DNA of 64,000 nt from Robiginitomaculum sp. Its GTDB lineage: Bacteria; Pseudomonadota; Alphaproteobacteria; Caulobacterales; Maricaulaceae. Location: NCBI GenBank assembly GCA_021776525.1, contig JAJFFT010000006.1, positions 372,001 to 436,000 of the forward strand, read 5' to 3'. Below the pieces are notes generated by a model. That model saw only the letters and a program-made list of their open reading frames with translations, was not told where the DNA came from and did not search any database. The position numbers and the translations under genes are program-made. Position 1 is the stretch's first letter. Each line of letters begins with the position of its first letter. This document shows positions 1 to 8,737 of the stretch, piece by piece.

Positions 1-2
1 CC

Positions 3-350
3 GAGATTAAAGCTGTGCGGATGCAATTGGGCGCGCCGATGGCTGATGGACGAGCCATGCCAGAGGAAATGCCCGACAGTGCCTTTTCCCTGCCCAGCAC
101 CATGATTATTGCGGCATTGGGCTTTGTGCCCGAAGACCTGCCGAAAATCTTTGATGCGCCGGATCTGGAAACCACGCGCTGGGGAACTCTGGCCACGGCG
201 CGCAGTGGTTTTGAAACGTCACTGGCCCGCGTTTATGCCGCCGGGGACTGCCTGCGCGGGGCCTCGTTGGTGGTCTGGGCGATACGCGAGGGCCGCGATG
301 CCGCGGCGCAGATTATTCACGAGACCTTGCGCAAGGAGATCGCCGCATGA
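3..350 (+). CDS. gltD: glutamate synthase small subunit (GltD), C-terminal part
   Basis: The gene is cut by the window edge, and only about 115 C-terminal residues are visible. The reading frame runs through position 3 and ends in TGA at 348-350. The tail resembles the NAD(P)H-dependent FAD oxidoreductase of GltD: a segment on an alternative aminotransferase-free pathway ends in the motif VYAAGDCLRGASLVVWAI, the usual FAD-contacting 'GD..G..LVV.A' near the end of this family. GltD passes electrons from NADPH to GltB. It overlaps gltB by ATGA (347-350), which indicates translational coupling in a gltD-gltB operon. The order gltD before gltB is one of the known arrangements. Confidence 0.88.
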   Translation, partial: EIKAVRMQLGAPMADGRAMPEEMPDSAFSLPSTMIIAALGFVPEDLPKIFDAPDLETTRWGTLATARSGFETSLARVYAAGDCLRGASLVVWAIREGRDAAAQIIHETLRKEIAA

Positions 351-3300
351 GCACGACGTTTTCACAACTGCCCCCGGCGCAAGGCCTTTATGACCCGGCC
401 AATGAGCGCGATAATTGCGGTGTTGGTTTTGTGGCTGCCATTGATGGCAAAGCCCGCCGCGATGTGGTCGAAGCCGGGATCAGCGCCCTAAAGGCCGTCT
501 GGCACCGCGGTGCCGTGGCCGCTGATGGCAAACCCGGCGACGGCGCCGGGGTCATGGTACAGATTCCAAAGGCATTTTTTGCACAAGTGGTGGCCCGGAC
601 CGGGCACGACATGACCGACAGCCCCCTGTGTGTGGGGATGATATTCCTGCCGCGTACCGATTACGCAGCACAGGAAAGCGCCCGCGCCATCGTTGAGACA
701 CAGATTCTAAAAGCCGGGTTTTTGCTTTATGGCTGGCGACGGGTGCCGGTGGATGTTTCTGCGGTTGGCGAGCGCGCCAATATGGTCCGCCCGGAGATCG
801 AGCAGGTTCTTTTTCACGCTCCAGAAAATCAAGACGGCGACAATCTGGAACGGGATCTTTTTTTGGTCCGCAGGCGTATCGAAGCGGCGGTGCTGGCGGC
901 CCATATCAGTGATTTTTATGTGTGCAGTTTCAGCGCCCGCACGCTGGTCTATAAGGGCATGTTTCTGGCCGAGCAGATTGATGTGTTTTTCCCGGACCTG
1001 CGCGATCCGCACTTTGTCTCGCCTTTTATTGTGTTTCACCAGCGTTATTCGACCAACACTTTTCCGCAATGGCATCTGGCCCAACCGTTTCACATGCTGG
1101 CCCATAATGGCGAGATCAACACCATTAAGGGTAATATCAACTGGATGCGCAGCCATGAGACACAAATGGCCTCGGCGGCGTTTGGTGATCATGGTGACGA
1201 GATCAAACCGGTTATTCAGCCCGGATCGTCGGATTCTGCGGCGCTGGACGCCGCCTTCGAAGTTCTGGTCCGCGCCGGGCGCTCGGTGCCGATGGTTAAA
1301 TCCCTGCTGATCCCCGAAGCCTGGTCAAAACGCGGCGACACCATGCCCGAAGATGAAAAGGCCATGTATGCCTATTGCAATGCGGTGATGGAACCCTGGG
1401 ATGGTCCGGCGGCTCTGGCGGCCTGCGACGGGCGCTGGGTTATCGCCGGACTGGACCGTTCGGGTCTGCGCCCTTTGCGTTATGCGGTATCCAATAATGG
1501 CCTTTTGGCCCTGGGATCCGAAGCTGGCATGTGCCCGCTTAAGGACGAGGATATTATTTCACGCGGACGTGTCCACCCGGGCCGGATGATCGGCATCAAT
1601 CTGGATGAAGGCAAATTTTATCCCGGTGAGCCTTTGATTGAAAAGCTGTCATCTGCCCATGACTGGCAGAGCTGGCTGGATAATCTGACCGATCTTGATC
1701 CGCTGATCAGTACCGGAGCGGAAAGCCGCTATTTTGGCGAGGACATTCTGGTGCGCAAATCCATTGCCGCCGGGTTCTCTTTGGAAGATGCGCATCTGTT
1801 ATTAAAGCCCGCCGTGATCGACGCCAAAGAACCATTAGGCTCTATGGGGGATGACACACCGCTGGCCGTGCTCTCGGATCATTATCGCTCGCTCTATCAC
1901 TTCTTTCGCCAGAACTTCAGCCAGGTCACCAACCCGCCGATTGATCCTTTGCGCGAAGGGCGGGTGATGGGCCTGATCACGCGTTTCAAAAATCTGGGCA
2001 ATATTCTGGATAATGAAAACACCCAGACCGGGGTTTTGACCCTGTCTTCGCCGGTTCTGACCAATGGTGCCTATGCGCGGCTGGTGAATTATCTTGGCGA
2101 AGAGGACATCGCCCATATCGATTGTACCTTTGATGCCGCCGCTGGCGGCGAAAGCCTGTCGCTGGCCCTGAGCCGGGTGCGCGATGAAGCAGTCAGCGCG
2201 GTGAAAAACGGCTATGGCCATCTGGTTCTCAGCGATGAGGCGGTCAACGAATCCCGCGCCGCCATCCCCATGGCGCTGGCCGTTAGCGGCATTCATGCAC
2301 ATTTGACACAGGCGGATTTGCGCACATATTGCTCGCTGATTGTGCGGGCCGCCGATGTGATGGACAGCCACGGCTTTGCGGTTCTGATCGGCGCCGGTGC
2401 CACCGCCGTTAATGCCTATCTGACCCAGGAACTGATCGCCCATTCTCATGACAATGGCACGCTTGGAACGTTGGATTTTTCTGCGGCCGTCAGCAATTAC
2501 AAAACCGCCATTGATAATGGTCTTTTGAAGATCATGTCGAAAATGGGCATTTCAGTGCTGTCCTCCTATCGGGGGGGTTGTAACTTTGAAGCCCTGGGTC
2601 TTTCGCGGGCTTTGATGGCCGAATTTTTCCCAGGTGTCCCATCACGGATTTCCGGCATTGGCCTGCCAGGGTTAGAGCGTAAAGTCTGTGAACAGCATGC
2701 CCGCGGCTTTGACCAGCCAGACCCGGCTTTACCCATTGGCGGGCTTTATCGTGTACGCGCCGGGTCCGAGCGCCACGCCTATACGGCCGACACCATCAAC
2801 GCCTTGCAGACGGCCTGTAAAAGCGGGCAGAGCAGCGACTTTAAGGCCTATCTGGATACTGTTCACAAGCAAAAACCAGCACAATTACGCGACCTTCTGG
2901 ATTTTAGAAAATCTGGCGATGCCATCGCCATCAGCACTGTTGAATCGGTCAATGAAATCCGCAAACGGTTCTTGACCCCCGGCATGTCTTTGGGGGCGCT
3001 ATCGCCCGAAGCGCACGGGGCGTTGAACATCGCCATGAACCGCATTGGCGCACGTTCTGTTTCGGGCGAGGGCGGTGAAGACCCGGCCCGTTACGCACCA
3101 CTGCCCAGCGGCGATAATGCCAATTCAGCCGTTAAACAGGTGGCGTCGGGGCGCTTTGGGGTGAATACGCAATACCTCAATGAATGCCGTGAAATTGAGA
3201 TCAAAGTGGCGCAAGGCGCCAAGCCCGGCGAGGGCGGGCAATTGCCGGGCTTTAAGGTCAATGGCATGATTGCGCGCCTGCGCCACAGCGTCAAAGGTGT

Positions 3301-4858
3301 GACTTTGATATCGCCGCCGCCGCACCATGATATTTATTCGATCGAAGATCTGGCCCAGCTGATTTACGATCTCAAACAAGTCAATCCCGACGCCCGTGTG
3401 GCGGTGAAGCTGGTGGCTGCCGCCGGTATTGGTGCCATTGCCGCAGGCGTTGCCAAGGCCAAGGCCGACATCATCACCATTTCTGGCCATAGTGGTGGTA
3501 CCGGGGCCAGCCCGCAAAGCGCCATTAAATATGCCGGTGCGCCTTGGGAAATGGGTCTGGCCGAGGCCAATCAGGTGCTGACCCTGAACGGTTTGCGGTC
3601 GCAAGTGCGCCTGCGCACCGATGGCGGCTTGCGTTCGGGACGTGATATTGTCATTGCCGCTATGTTGGGCGCCGAAGAATTTGGCATCGGCACAATGGCA
3701 CTGATGGCGTTGGGCTGTTTGATGGTCCGCCAATGCCATACCAACACCTGTCCGGTGGGCATTTGTACCCAGGACGAGCGCCTGCGCGCCATGTATGGCG
3801 GCAGCCCGGATATGGTGGTCAATCTGATGACCTTTATGGCCCAGGATGTACGCGAAATTCTGGCCTCGTTGGGGGCAAAAAACCTGAATGAAATAGTTGG
3901 CCGTGCTGATTTGTTGGCACAGGTTAATCGCGGGGCGGCGCATTTGGATGATCTGGACCTGAACCCGCTATTGCTTCGGGTTGAAACCGGGCAGGCGCAA
4001 ACCTATTGCACCCGCAAGGCCCGCGTCCCCGTCAGTCCGTCTTTGGACGAGGACATCGTCAAGGATGCTGCGCCGTTTTTCTCACGCCGGGAAAAAATGC
4101 ATCTGACCTATACGGTACACAACACTGATCGCTCGATCGGGACGCGATTATCATCGCACATTTATCGGGAATGGGGCATGGATGGCCTGCCTGCGGCCCA
4201 TTTGACCCTCAGCTTAAAAGGTGCAGCCGGGCAATCCCTCGGGGCATTTTCCATCAAAGGCCTGCGGCTGGAGCTGGAAGGCGAGGCCAATGATTATGTC
4301 GGTAAAGGCCTATCCGGGGCGCAAATTATCATTTCACCGTCGGGGGCAGCGGCAAAGGCTAGCGCCGAAAATATCATTATTGGCAATACCTGCCTTTATG
4401 GGGCCACGGCCGGAACGCTGTTTGCCGCCGGTCAGGCCGGCGAGCGCTTTGCGGTGCGTAATTCAGGCGCGGATGCGGTGGTCGAGGGTTGCGGGGCCAA
4501 TGGGTGTGAATACATGACCGGCGGCACTGTGGTCATTTTGGGCCGGGTTGGGCACAACTTTGCCGCCGGGATGAATGGCGGCATGGCTTATGTCTATGAC
4601 CCGCTGGATCTGTTGGACCAGTTGATCAATGCCGATACGGTCTATTGGGCGCCTTTGGCATCACGCCATTGGGAGGCCGAGTGCCTCGCCTTGATTGAGG
4701 CCCACGCATCCGAGACCGGATCGCGTTATGCCAAAACCATTTTGAGCACCTGGGAAACCAGCCGCACACAGATCAAACAGGTCTGTCCAAAAGAAATGCT
4801 GCAAAGGCTGGACCACCCTTTGGATGACAGCGCCCCGGCTCCACGCCAGAAGGCATAA
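347..4858 (+). CDS. gltB: glutamate synthase large subunit (GltB)
   Basis: The product is 1503 residues, the normal length for bacterial GltB. It makes two glutamates from glutamine and 2-oxoglutarate using electrons from GltD. An N-terminal Ntn-type glutaminase domain begins at Cys24 (DNCGVGF), so the first 23 residues are probably a removed propeptide; WHRGAVAADGKPGDGAG follows as in the family. The FMN-binding synthase barrel starts near residue 880 (GMSLGALSPEAHGALN). The 3Fe-4S cysteines are C1130, C1135 and C1140 in CHTNTCPVGIC. The GXGXG beta-helix fills the last 250 residues. It is coupled to gltD by a 4-nt overlap. It ends 2 nt before the convergent pspF stop, with no obvious terminator between them. 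Confidence 0.97.
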   Translation: MSTTFSQLPPAQGLYDPANERDNCGVGFVAAIDGKARRDVVEAGISALKAVWHRGAVAADGKPGDGAGVMVQIPKAFFAQVVARTGHDMTDSPLCVGMIFLPRTDYAAQESARAIVETQILKAGFLLYGWRRVPVDVSAVGERANMVRPEIEQVLFHAPENQDGDNLERDLFLVRRRIEAAVLAAHISDFYVCSFSARTLVYKGMFLAEQIDVFFPDLRDPHFVSPFIVFHQRYSTNTFPQWHLAQPFHMLAHNGEINTIKGNINWMRSHETQMASAAFGDHGDEIKPVIQPGSSDSAALDAAFEVLVRAGRSVPMVKSLLIPEAWSKRGDTMPEDEKAMYAYCNAVMEPWDGPAALAACDGRWVIAGLDRSGLRPLRYAVSNNGLLALGSEAGMCPLKDEDIISRGRVHPGRMIGINLDEGKFYPGEPLIEKLSSAHDWQSWLDNLTDLDPLISTGAESRYFGEDILVRKSIAAGFSLEDAHLLLKPAVIDAKEPLGSMGDDTPLAVLSDHYRSLYHFFRQNFSQVTNPPIDPLREGRVMGLITRFKNLGNILDNENTQTGVLTLSSPVLTNGAYARLVNYLGEEDIAHIDCTFDAAAGGESLSLALSRVRDEAVSAVKNGYGHLVLSDEAVNESRAAIPMALAVSGIHAHLTQADLRTYCSLIVRAADVMDSHGFAVLIGAGATAVNAYLTQELIAHSHDNGTLGTLDFSAAVSNYKTAIDNGLLKIMSKMGISVLSSYRGGCNFEALGLSRALMAEFFPGVPSRISGIGLPGLERKVCEQHARGFDQPDPALPIGGLYRVRAGSERHAYTADTINALQTACKSGQSSDFKAYLDTVHKQKPAQLRDLLDFRKSGDAIAISTVESVNEIRKRFLTPGMSLGALSPEAHGALNIAMNRIGARSVSGEGGEDPARYAPLPSGDNANSAVKQVASGRFGVNTQYLNECREIEIKVAQGAKPGEGGQLPGFKVNGMIARLRHSVKGVTLISPPPHHDIYSIEDLAQLIYDLKQVNPDARVAVKLVAAAGIGAIAAGVAKAKADIITISGHSGGTGASPQSAIKYAGAPWEMGLAEANQVLTLNGLRSQVRLRTDGGLRSGRDIVIAAMLGAEEFGIGTMALMALGCLMVRQCHTNTCPVGICTQDERLRAMYGGSPDMVVNLMTFMAQDVREILASLGAKNLNEIVGRADLLAQVNRGAAHLDDLDLNPLLLRVETGQAQTYCTRKARVPVSPSLDEDIVKDAAPFFSRREKMHLTYTVHNTDRSIGTRLSSHIYREWGMDGLPAAHLTLSLKGAAGQSLGAFSIKGLRLELEGEANDYVGKGLSGAQIIISPSGAAAKASAENIIIGNTCLYGATAGTLFAAGQAGERFAVRNSGADAVVEGCGANGCEYMTGGTVVILGRVGHNFAAGMNGGMAYVYDPLDLLDQLINADTVYWAPLASRHWEAECLALIEAHASETGSRYAKTILSTWETSRTQIKQVCPKEMLQRLDHPLDDSAPAPRQKA

Positions 4859-4860
4859 AC

Positions 4861-5895
4861 TCAGGCGGTTTTGGCGACCGGACGTTTGACACCGTGTTTT
4901 TGCATATAATGACGCATCTGGTCATAACTAATATCCAAGGCCTTGGCGGCCTTGCCCTGATGCCAGCCCTGGGCCTTCAACGCGCCTTCGATCAATGTGC
5001 GTTCCAGTGTGCTGACCTGTGCGGCAAAGGGTGCCGCAGGGTTGGCGAGCGGGGCTTTTGCGGTTTGCGCCGCATCGGCCTCTGGCTCTTTGGTTTTAGC
5101 ATCGCTCCAGGCCCGGACAAAGGGATCAAGGTCTATGGCATCAACATAGCTGCTACCGCTGGTGCTCATCACCCGGCTGACGGCGCGTTCAACGGCGTTT
5201 TTTAACTCGCGAATATTACCAGGCCAGGTATGCTCCATCAAAGCGCGCATGGCGTTCATGCCAAACCCGGCAAAGCGTTCTTCACCCAGCTCTCGCACCA
5301 TATTTTGTGCAAAATGCTGGGCCAGTATGGGAATGTCCTCCCAGCGCACCCGCAAAGGCGGCAGAGTGATCACCTCGAAGGCCAGACGATCCAGCAGATC
5401 AGCCCGAAACTTTCCCTGCATCGCCAATTGCGGCAGATCAGCATTGGTGGCCCCGATGACCCGGACATCGGTTGATAAGGTTTTTTCGCCGCCTATGCGT
5501 TCAAACTCGCCATATTCGACCACCCGCAGAATTTTTTCCTGCACCCGCAATGAAGCATTGGCAATCTCGTCCAAAAACAATGTGCCGCCATCGGCGCGCT
5601 CAAAACGCCCCATATGACGCCCCTTGGCCCCGGTAAAGGCTCCGGCCTCGTGGCCGAATAATTCAGACTCCAAAAGGTCTTCCGACAAAGCCGCGCAATT
5701 GACCTTTACATAATCCTGGGACCAGCGCGACGAGAGAAAGTGCAGCCGCGCGCCAATCAGCTCTTTGCCGGTGCCGCGCTCGCCAATCACCAGCATTGGC
5801 CGGTGCACCGGGGCCACCTGGGAAACCCGGTCCAAAAGCGATAAAAACTCGGCGCTTTGGCCAATCAGAGGCGGCATATTATCGGTGGTCGTCAT
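4861..5895 (-). CDS. pspF: PspF, sigma-54 enhancer-binding activator of the psp operon
   Basis: The protein is an AAA+ activator of sigma-54 RNA polymerase with no N-terminal sensor domain, which is the PspF layout. From the chosen start it has a Walker A variant GERGTGKE (38-45), the sigma-54-contacting GAFTGA loop (85-90), Walker B GTLFLDE (104-110), and a C-terminal Fis-type helix-turn-helix around residues 300-335. The open frame extends 27 codons upstream, but MTTTDN at 5895 is preferred: a GGTGA ribosome site precedes it, and the upstream residues do not look like the family. The length of 344 residues is normal. It is divergent from the psp operon, whose sigma-54 promoter lies 130-150 bp away. 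In characterised systems PspA binds PspF and holds it inactive. Confidence 0.93.
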   Translation of the reverse strand: MTTTDNMPPLIGQSAEFLSLLDRVSQVAPVHRPMLVIGERGTGKELIGARLHFLSSRWSQDYVKVNCAALSEDLLESELFGHEAGAFTGAKGRHMGRFERADGGTLFLDEIANASLRVQEKILRVVEYGEFERIGGEKTLSTDVRVIGATNADLPQLAMQGKFRADLLDRLAFEVITLPPLRVRWEDIPILAQHFAQNMVRELGEERFAGFGMNAMRALMEHTWPGNIRELKNAVERAVSRVMSTSGSSYVDAIDLDPFVRAWSDAKTKEPEADAAQTAKAPLANPAAPFAAQVSTLERTLIEGALKAQGWHQGKAAKALDISYDQMRHYMQKHGVKRPVAKTA

Positions 5896-5918
5896 GTGAT
5901 TATCACCAATTTTCTTCT

Positions 5919-5992
5919 GTATAATACACCAAGTATATGTGTATTTCACCATATAGCCAAGTGGCGGTTTTAGCAAACTTTCTATATTATAC
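5919..5992. promoter_or_regulatory. candidate PspF upstream activating sites (inverted GTATAATA pair)
   Basis: The AT-rich region between pspF and the sigma-54 promoter contains GTATAATA at 5919-5926 and its inverse TATTATAC at 5985-5992, with 66 bp between corresponding ends. They lie about 65 and 130 bp upstream of the expected psp start, where enhancer sites for an AAA+ activator usually sit. The same words could instead be -10 elements (TATAAT), one facing pspF and one facing psp. Assignment as PspF sites is inference only. Confidence 0.3.
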
Positions 5993-6026
5993 TTATTTTA
6001 CAACACCTTATCTGATTAACAAAAAC

Positions 6027-6043
6027 TTGGCACGGTGGTTGCA
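6027..6043 (+). promoter_or_regulatory. sigma-54 promoter of the psp operon
   Basis: TTGGCACGGTGGTTGCA matches the sigma-54 -24/-12 consensus (TGGCACG-N4-TTGCA), with GG and GC exactly 12 bp apart. It reads toward the 55-codon ORF at 6107 and pspA at 6326, and it is divergent from pspF, whose product is the expected activator. Transcription would start near 6054. Confidence 0.93.
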
Positions 6044-6106
6044 ATACCTGGGGCAAGCGGGAACATACCCGTTCGGTCGATAGATAGATAAGAATGTGAG
6101 ACGAAT

Positions 6107-6274
6107 ATGAGCAAATATGATCCCTATGAAGACGGGCCAAGCGAAAAATCGCGGCAGGCCGCTGATGACTGGCGCGAAACATCTTCGCGTTTTTGGCGGT
6201 ATTTACGGACCCGCCCGGCAGAGTGCTGGGGCTTTTTTGTCGCCGGTCTGATCGTCGGCGGCATGTTCTTCTAA
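6107..6274 (+). CDS. small membrane protein at the head of the psp operon (55 aa)
   Basis: A short frame starts at ATG 6107, behind GTGAG with 6 nt spacing, and stops at TAA 6272-6274. The 55-residue product begins MSKYDPYEDGPSEKS. It is charged and tryptophan-containing in its first 40 residues (DDWRETSSRFWRYLRTRP) and ends in one hydrophobic segment (CWGFFVAGLIVGGMFF), so it looks like a tail-anchored inner-membrane protein. It is the first gene after the sigma-54 promoter and lies 51 bp before pspA, so it should be induced with the psp genes. Its third codon positions look coding, most clearly in the second half. I do not recognise the family and assign no function. It could be a new membrane partner of PspA. 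Confidence 0.7.
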   Translation: MSKYDPYEDGPSEKSRQAADDWRETSSRFWRYLRTRPAECWGFFVAGLIVGGMFF

Positions 6275-6325
6275 ACCACATTCTTAAGGGACGTTTCCCC
6301 CAACTATTTTCAAGGAGTTAGCATT

Positions 6326-7030
6326 ATGGGTATTTTTTCGCGTATGGGCGACATCATCAACTCGAACATCAATTCCATGCTGGAACAGGCCGAGGATCCA
6401 GAAAAGATCGCGCGCCTGATCATTCAGGAAATGGAAGACACGCTGATCGAAGTGCGCACCGCAGCGGCCAGAGCCATTGCCGACAAAAAGGACGTTGAGC
6501 GCAAGTTGGAACGCTTTGCCGCCGCCGAAGCCGATTGGGAAAGCAAAGCCGAGCTGGCGGTGACCAAAGGCCGCGAAGACCTGGCCCGCGGTGCCCTGCA
6601 AGCCAAGGCCAAAGCCACGCAAATGGTTGAAGTTCTTGAAAAAGAGTTGGGTATTGTTGAAGAAGCCATCGACAAGGCCGAGGAAGACATGGGCAAGCTG
6701 CAAAGCAAGCTGGATGAAGCCAAGGCCAAACACAAAGCATTGATGGCCCGCCGCCAGTCGGCTGAGACCCGCATCAAAGTACGCCAGACTGTATCGGATC
6801 ACAAGATCGAAGACGCCTTGACCCGCTATGCGGCGGTCGAACGCAAAGTCGATGAGTTGGAAGCCATGGCCGAAAGTTATGATCTGAACGGCGGCAAAAG
6901 CCTGGAAGGTCAGTTTATAGACCTGGAAGCCGAAGAAGCGGTGGAACAGGAACTCACTGCACTGCGTGAAAAACTCGGCAAGGTCAAAAAAGCGGTCAAA
7001 TCTGCCGCTGCTGATGCCGACGCCAGCTAA
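6326..7030 (+). CDS. pspA: phage shock protein A (PspA/IM30 family)
   Basis: The 234-residue, almost wholly coiled-coil protein begins MGIFSRMGDIINSNINSML, the amphipathic membrane-binding helix typical of PspA. The rest is long charged helices rich in A, E, K and R. Family members belong to the ESCRT-III superfamily; they assemble on damaged inner membrane and, when unbound, inhibit PspF. An AGGAG ribosome site lies 9 nt before the ATG. Length and N-terminus match the family. It is the central gene of the sigma-54-driven operon and is followed after 23 bp by pspB. Confidence 0.96.
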   Translation: MGIFSRMGDIINSNINSMLEQAEDPEKIARLIIQEMEDTLIEVRTAAARAIADKKDVERKLERFAAAEADWESKAELAVTKGREDLARGALQAKAKATQMVEVLEKELGIVEEAIDKAEEDMGKLQSKLDEAKAKHKALMARRQSAETRIKVRQTVSDHKIEDALTRYAAVERKVDELEAMAESYDLNGGKSLEGQFIDLEAEEAVEQELTALREKLGKVKKAVKSAAADADAS

Positions 7031-7053
7031 CCCAAAGCACGAGAGAGAGCTTT

Positions 7054-7281
7054 ATGGATATGACCACAATTGCCATTGTTTTCATCGTTCTGGTGATTAT
7101 GCCGTCGGTATTGTTTCATCACATTACCAAATGGCGGGAACAAAAATCGCTGTCGGCCGATGACGAGCACATGCTGGAAGATGTCTGGCGCAGTGCCAAG
7201 CGCATGGAACGCCGCATTGCTTCACTGGAAGCCATTTTAGACGCCGAAGCCCCCGGCTGGAGGAAAAAAGAAGATGACTGA
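7054..7281 (+). CDS. pspB: phage shock protein B (PspB)
   Basis: The 75-residue protein has one N-terminal membrane segment (IAIVFIVLVIMPSVLF), then a short cytoplasmic helix with the PspB-like stretch KWREQKSLSADDE and heptad-like leucines. PspB acts with PspC at the inner membrane to relieve PspA inhibition of PspF. The end GWRKKEDD overlaps the pspC start by 8 nt (7274-7281), so translation is probably coupled. Confidence 0.92.
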   Translation: MDMTTIAIVFIVLVIMPSVLFHHITKWREQKSLSADDEHMLEDVWRSAKRMERRIASLEAILDAEAPGWRKKEDD

Positions 7282-7672
7282 TTTTTCGCGACCCCCCAAC
7301 CCACACCGCCTGTATCGCAATCGCATGCGCAAGCGCTGGTGTGGGGTATGTTCGGGCATTGCTGATTATTACAACATTGATGTGACGCTGGTGCGGATCG
7401 GCTTTATTGCCTCATTTTTCATTTTCGGACCTTTTGTCTTTCTGGCGTATTTTATTGCCTGTTTTGCCATGCCAACCCGTCATGAAAAGCAACCGGAAAT
7501 GAAACCCGAAGAGGACCAGTTCTGGCGCGGCGTCGAGCGTCGCCCAGGGGTTACATTTTCGAACTTGCGGTACCAATTTCGCGATCTGGAGGGCCGTCTG
7601 GTCGACCTGGAGCGCACCGTAACATCAAAAGAATGGAAACTGCGCAGGCAGTTTCGTGATCTGGAAACATAG
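7274..7672 (+). CDS. pspC: phage shock protein C (PspC domain)
   Basis: The 132-residue protein has a PspC domain in residues 10-70: LYRNRMRKRWCGVCSGIADYY, then a membrane segment (IGFIASFFIFGPFVFLAYFI). The tail is a predicted coiled coil in which QFRDLE occurs twice (around residues 101 and 126), flanking a leucine/arginine heptad stretch. PspC is the membrane partner of PspB in stress sensing. It overlaps pspB by 8 nt and precedes the 84-residue exported ORF by 24 bp. Confidence 0.93.
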   Translation: MTDFSRPPNPHRLYRNRMRKRWCGVCSGIADYYNIDVTLVRIGFIASFFIFGPFVFLAYFIACFAMPTRHEKQPEMKPEEDQFWRGVERRPGVTFSNLRYQFRDLEGRLVDLERTVTSKEWKLRRQFRDLET

Positions 7673-7696
7673 ACGCATTATTGCGAGGGAAAAATC

Positions 7697-7951
7697 ATGT
7701 TTACCAAGCTTGTGGCTCTGTTGGTGCTGGGAATGTCGCTTTCACTGGGCAGCCCCAAAATTTCGACACCCACCTCATACGACACCAAAACACCTGAGGC
7801 CCTGATCCGGGTTTGCCTTGGCCCAATGACCATTGGGCTGGGCGCACCAGAGGGCATGCCCGTTAATATCAGCTTTGATGCTTTATCTCATGAGGACGGC
7901 CATGCCGGCCTGATCCATGGCCATCTCAGCGCCGCATTAACGCCGTTCTAG
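7697..7951 (+). CDS. small exported protein of unknown function, last gene of the psp operon
   Basis: The 84-residue frame has a GAGGG ribosome site before the ATG. Its N-terminus reads as a signal peptide (MFTKLVALLVLGMSLSLGSP); the remaining 65 residues contain one cysteine, several glycines and histidines (SHEDGHAGLIHGH) and no motif I recognise. It follows pspC by 24 bp on the same strand, so it is probably co-expressed with psp. Its TAG stop shares the palindrome CTAG (7948-7951) with the convergent gloB stop. It is not PspD or PspE by sequence. Function unknown. Confidence 0.68.
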   Translation: MFTKLVALLVLGMSLSLGSPKISTPTSYDTKTPEALIRVCLGPMTIGLGAPEGMPVNISFDALSHEDGHAGLIHGHLSAALTPF

Positions 7952-8673
7952 AATGTATCTTTTTGGCGTCTGATGCGGGCAAAGGCATCGGCGCCGCCAG
8001 CCCGCAAAAACGGGTTGGTCTTTTTCTCTAACGCCAAAGATACCGGTACGGTGGGCCGGCCCGCAGCCCGCAAAGCGGCCACGGCCTCAACGCGGGCCAG
8101 AAGGTCTGCATTATCCGGCTCGATGGTCAGCGCAAAGCGCGCATTATCCGCCGTATATTCATGGGCCGGATAGAGCATGGTTTCATCGGGCAAAGCCATC
8201 AGCGCCGTCAGGCTGTCCCACATTTGCGCCGGGGTGCCTTCAAACACCCGTCCACAACCCATTGAAAACACCGTATCGCCAACAAAGACGATATGTTGCG
8301 CATCAAACACATAACAGATATGGCCAAGCGTATGGCCGGGGGTGTCCACCACCCGGGCCATATAGGCCCCCAATGATACTGTATCGCCGCCGCCGACATA
8401 ACGATCCGCGCCGGGGATCATGCCCTTTTCGCCTGCCGGGGCAATAACCGCGCAACCGGTCTCACGAACCAATTGCGCATTACCGCCCGCATGATCGAAA
8501 TGGTGGTGGGTGTTCCAGATCTGGGTCAGGGCCCAGCCCTCTGTTTTCAGGGCCTCAAGAATGGCATTGGCATCAGGACTGTCGATACTGATGGTTTCAC
8601 CGCTTTTCGGATCATGAACCAGATAGCCGTAATTATCACTCAGGCAGGGAATTTGTTTTATGGTCAGTGTCAT
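7948..8673 (-). CDS. gloB: hydroxyacylglutathione hydrolase (glyoxalase II)
   Basis: This 241-residue metallo-beta-lactamase-fold enzyme hydrolyses S-D-lactoylglutathione to D-lactate and glutathione, the second step of methylglyoxal detoxification. It has the dinuclear metal motif THHHFDHAGG near residue 55, DTPGHTLGH for the next ligand, FVGDTVFSMGCGR, and the C-terminal KKTNPFLR that contacts glutathione. MTLTIKQIPCLSDNYGYLV at 8673 is the family N-terminus, behind AAGGAAAA; the longer open frame upstream is not used. It is divergent from the next methyltransferase, a pairing common in alphaproteobacteria. Its stop overlaps the 84-residue psp ORF by 4 nt. Confidence 0.95.
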   Translation of the reverse strand: MTLTIKQIPCLSDNYGYLVHDPKSGETISIDSPDANAILEALKTEGWALTQIWNTHHHFDHAGGNAQLVRETGCAVIAPAGEKGMIPGADRYVGGGDTVSLGAYMARVVDTPGHTLGHICYVFDAQHIVFVGDTVFSMGCGRVFEGTPAQMWDSLTALMALPDETMLYPAHEYTADNARFALTIEPDNADLLARVEAVAALRAAGRPTVPVSLALEKKTNPFLRAGGADAFARIRRQKDTF

Positions 8674-8737
8674 TAGCTGTTTTCCTTGGAATGCACGCAT
8701 CACAACCCTAATGTAGGAAGATAGACGGGAAAATACC

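Noticed and set aside
3125..3943. 272-codon frame on the minus strand inside gltB
   Set aside because: It is antisense to the FMN domain of gltB, with a repetitive G/H/Q-rich translation typical of a shadow frame.
4861..5976. Longer pspF start at 5976
   Set aside because: The first 27 residues are not family-like and run into the AT-rich regulatory gap; 5895 has a ribosome site.
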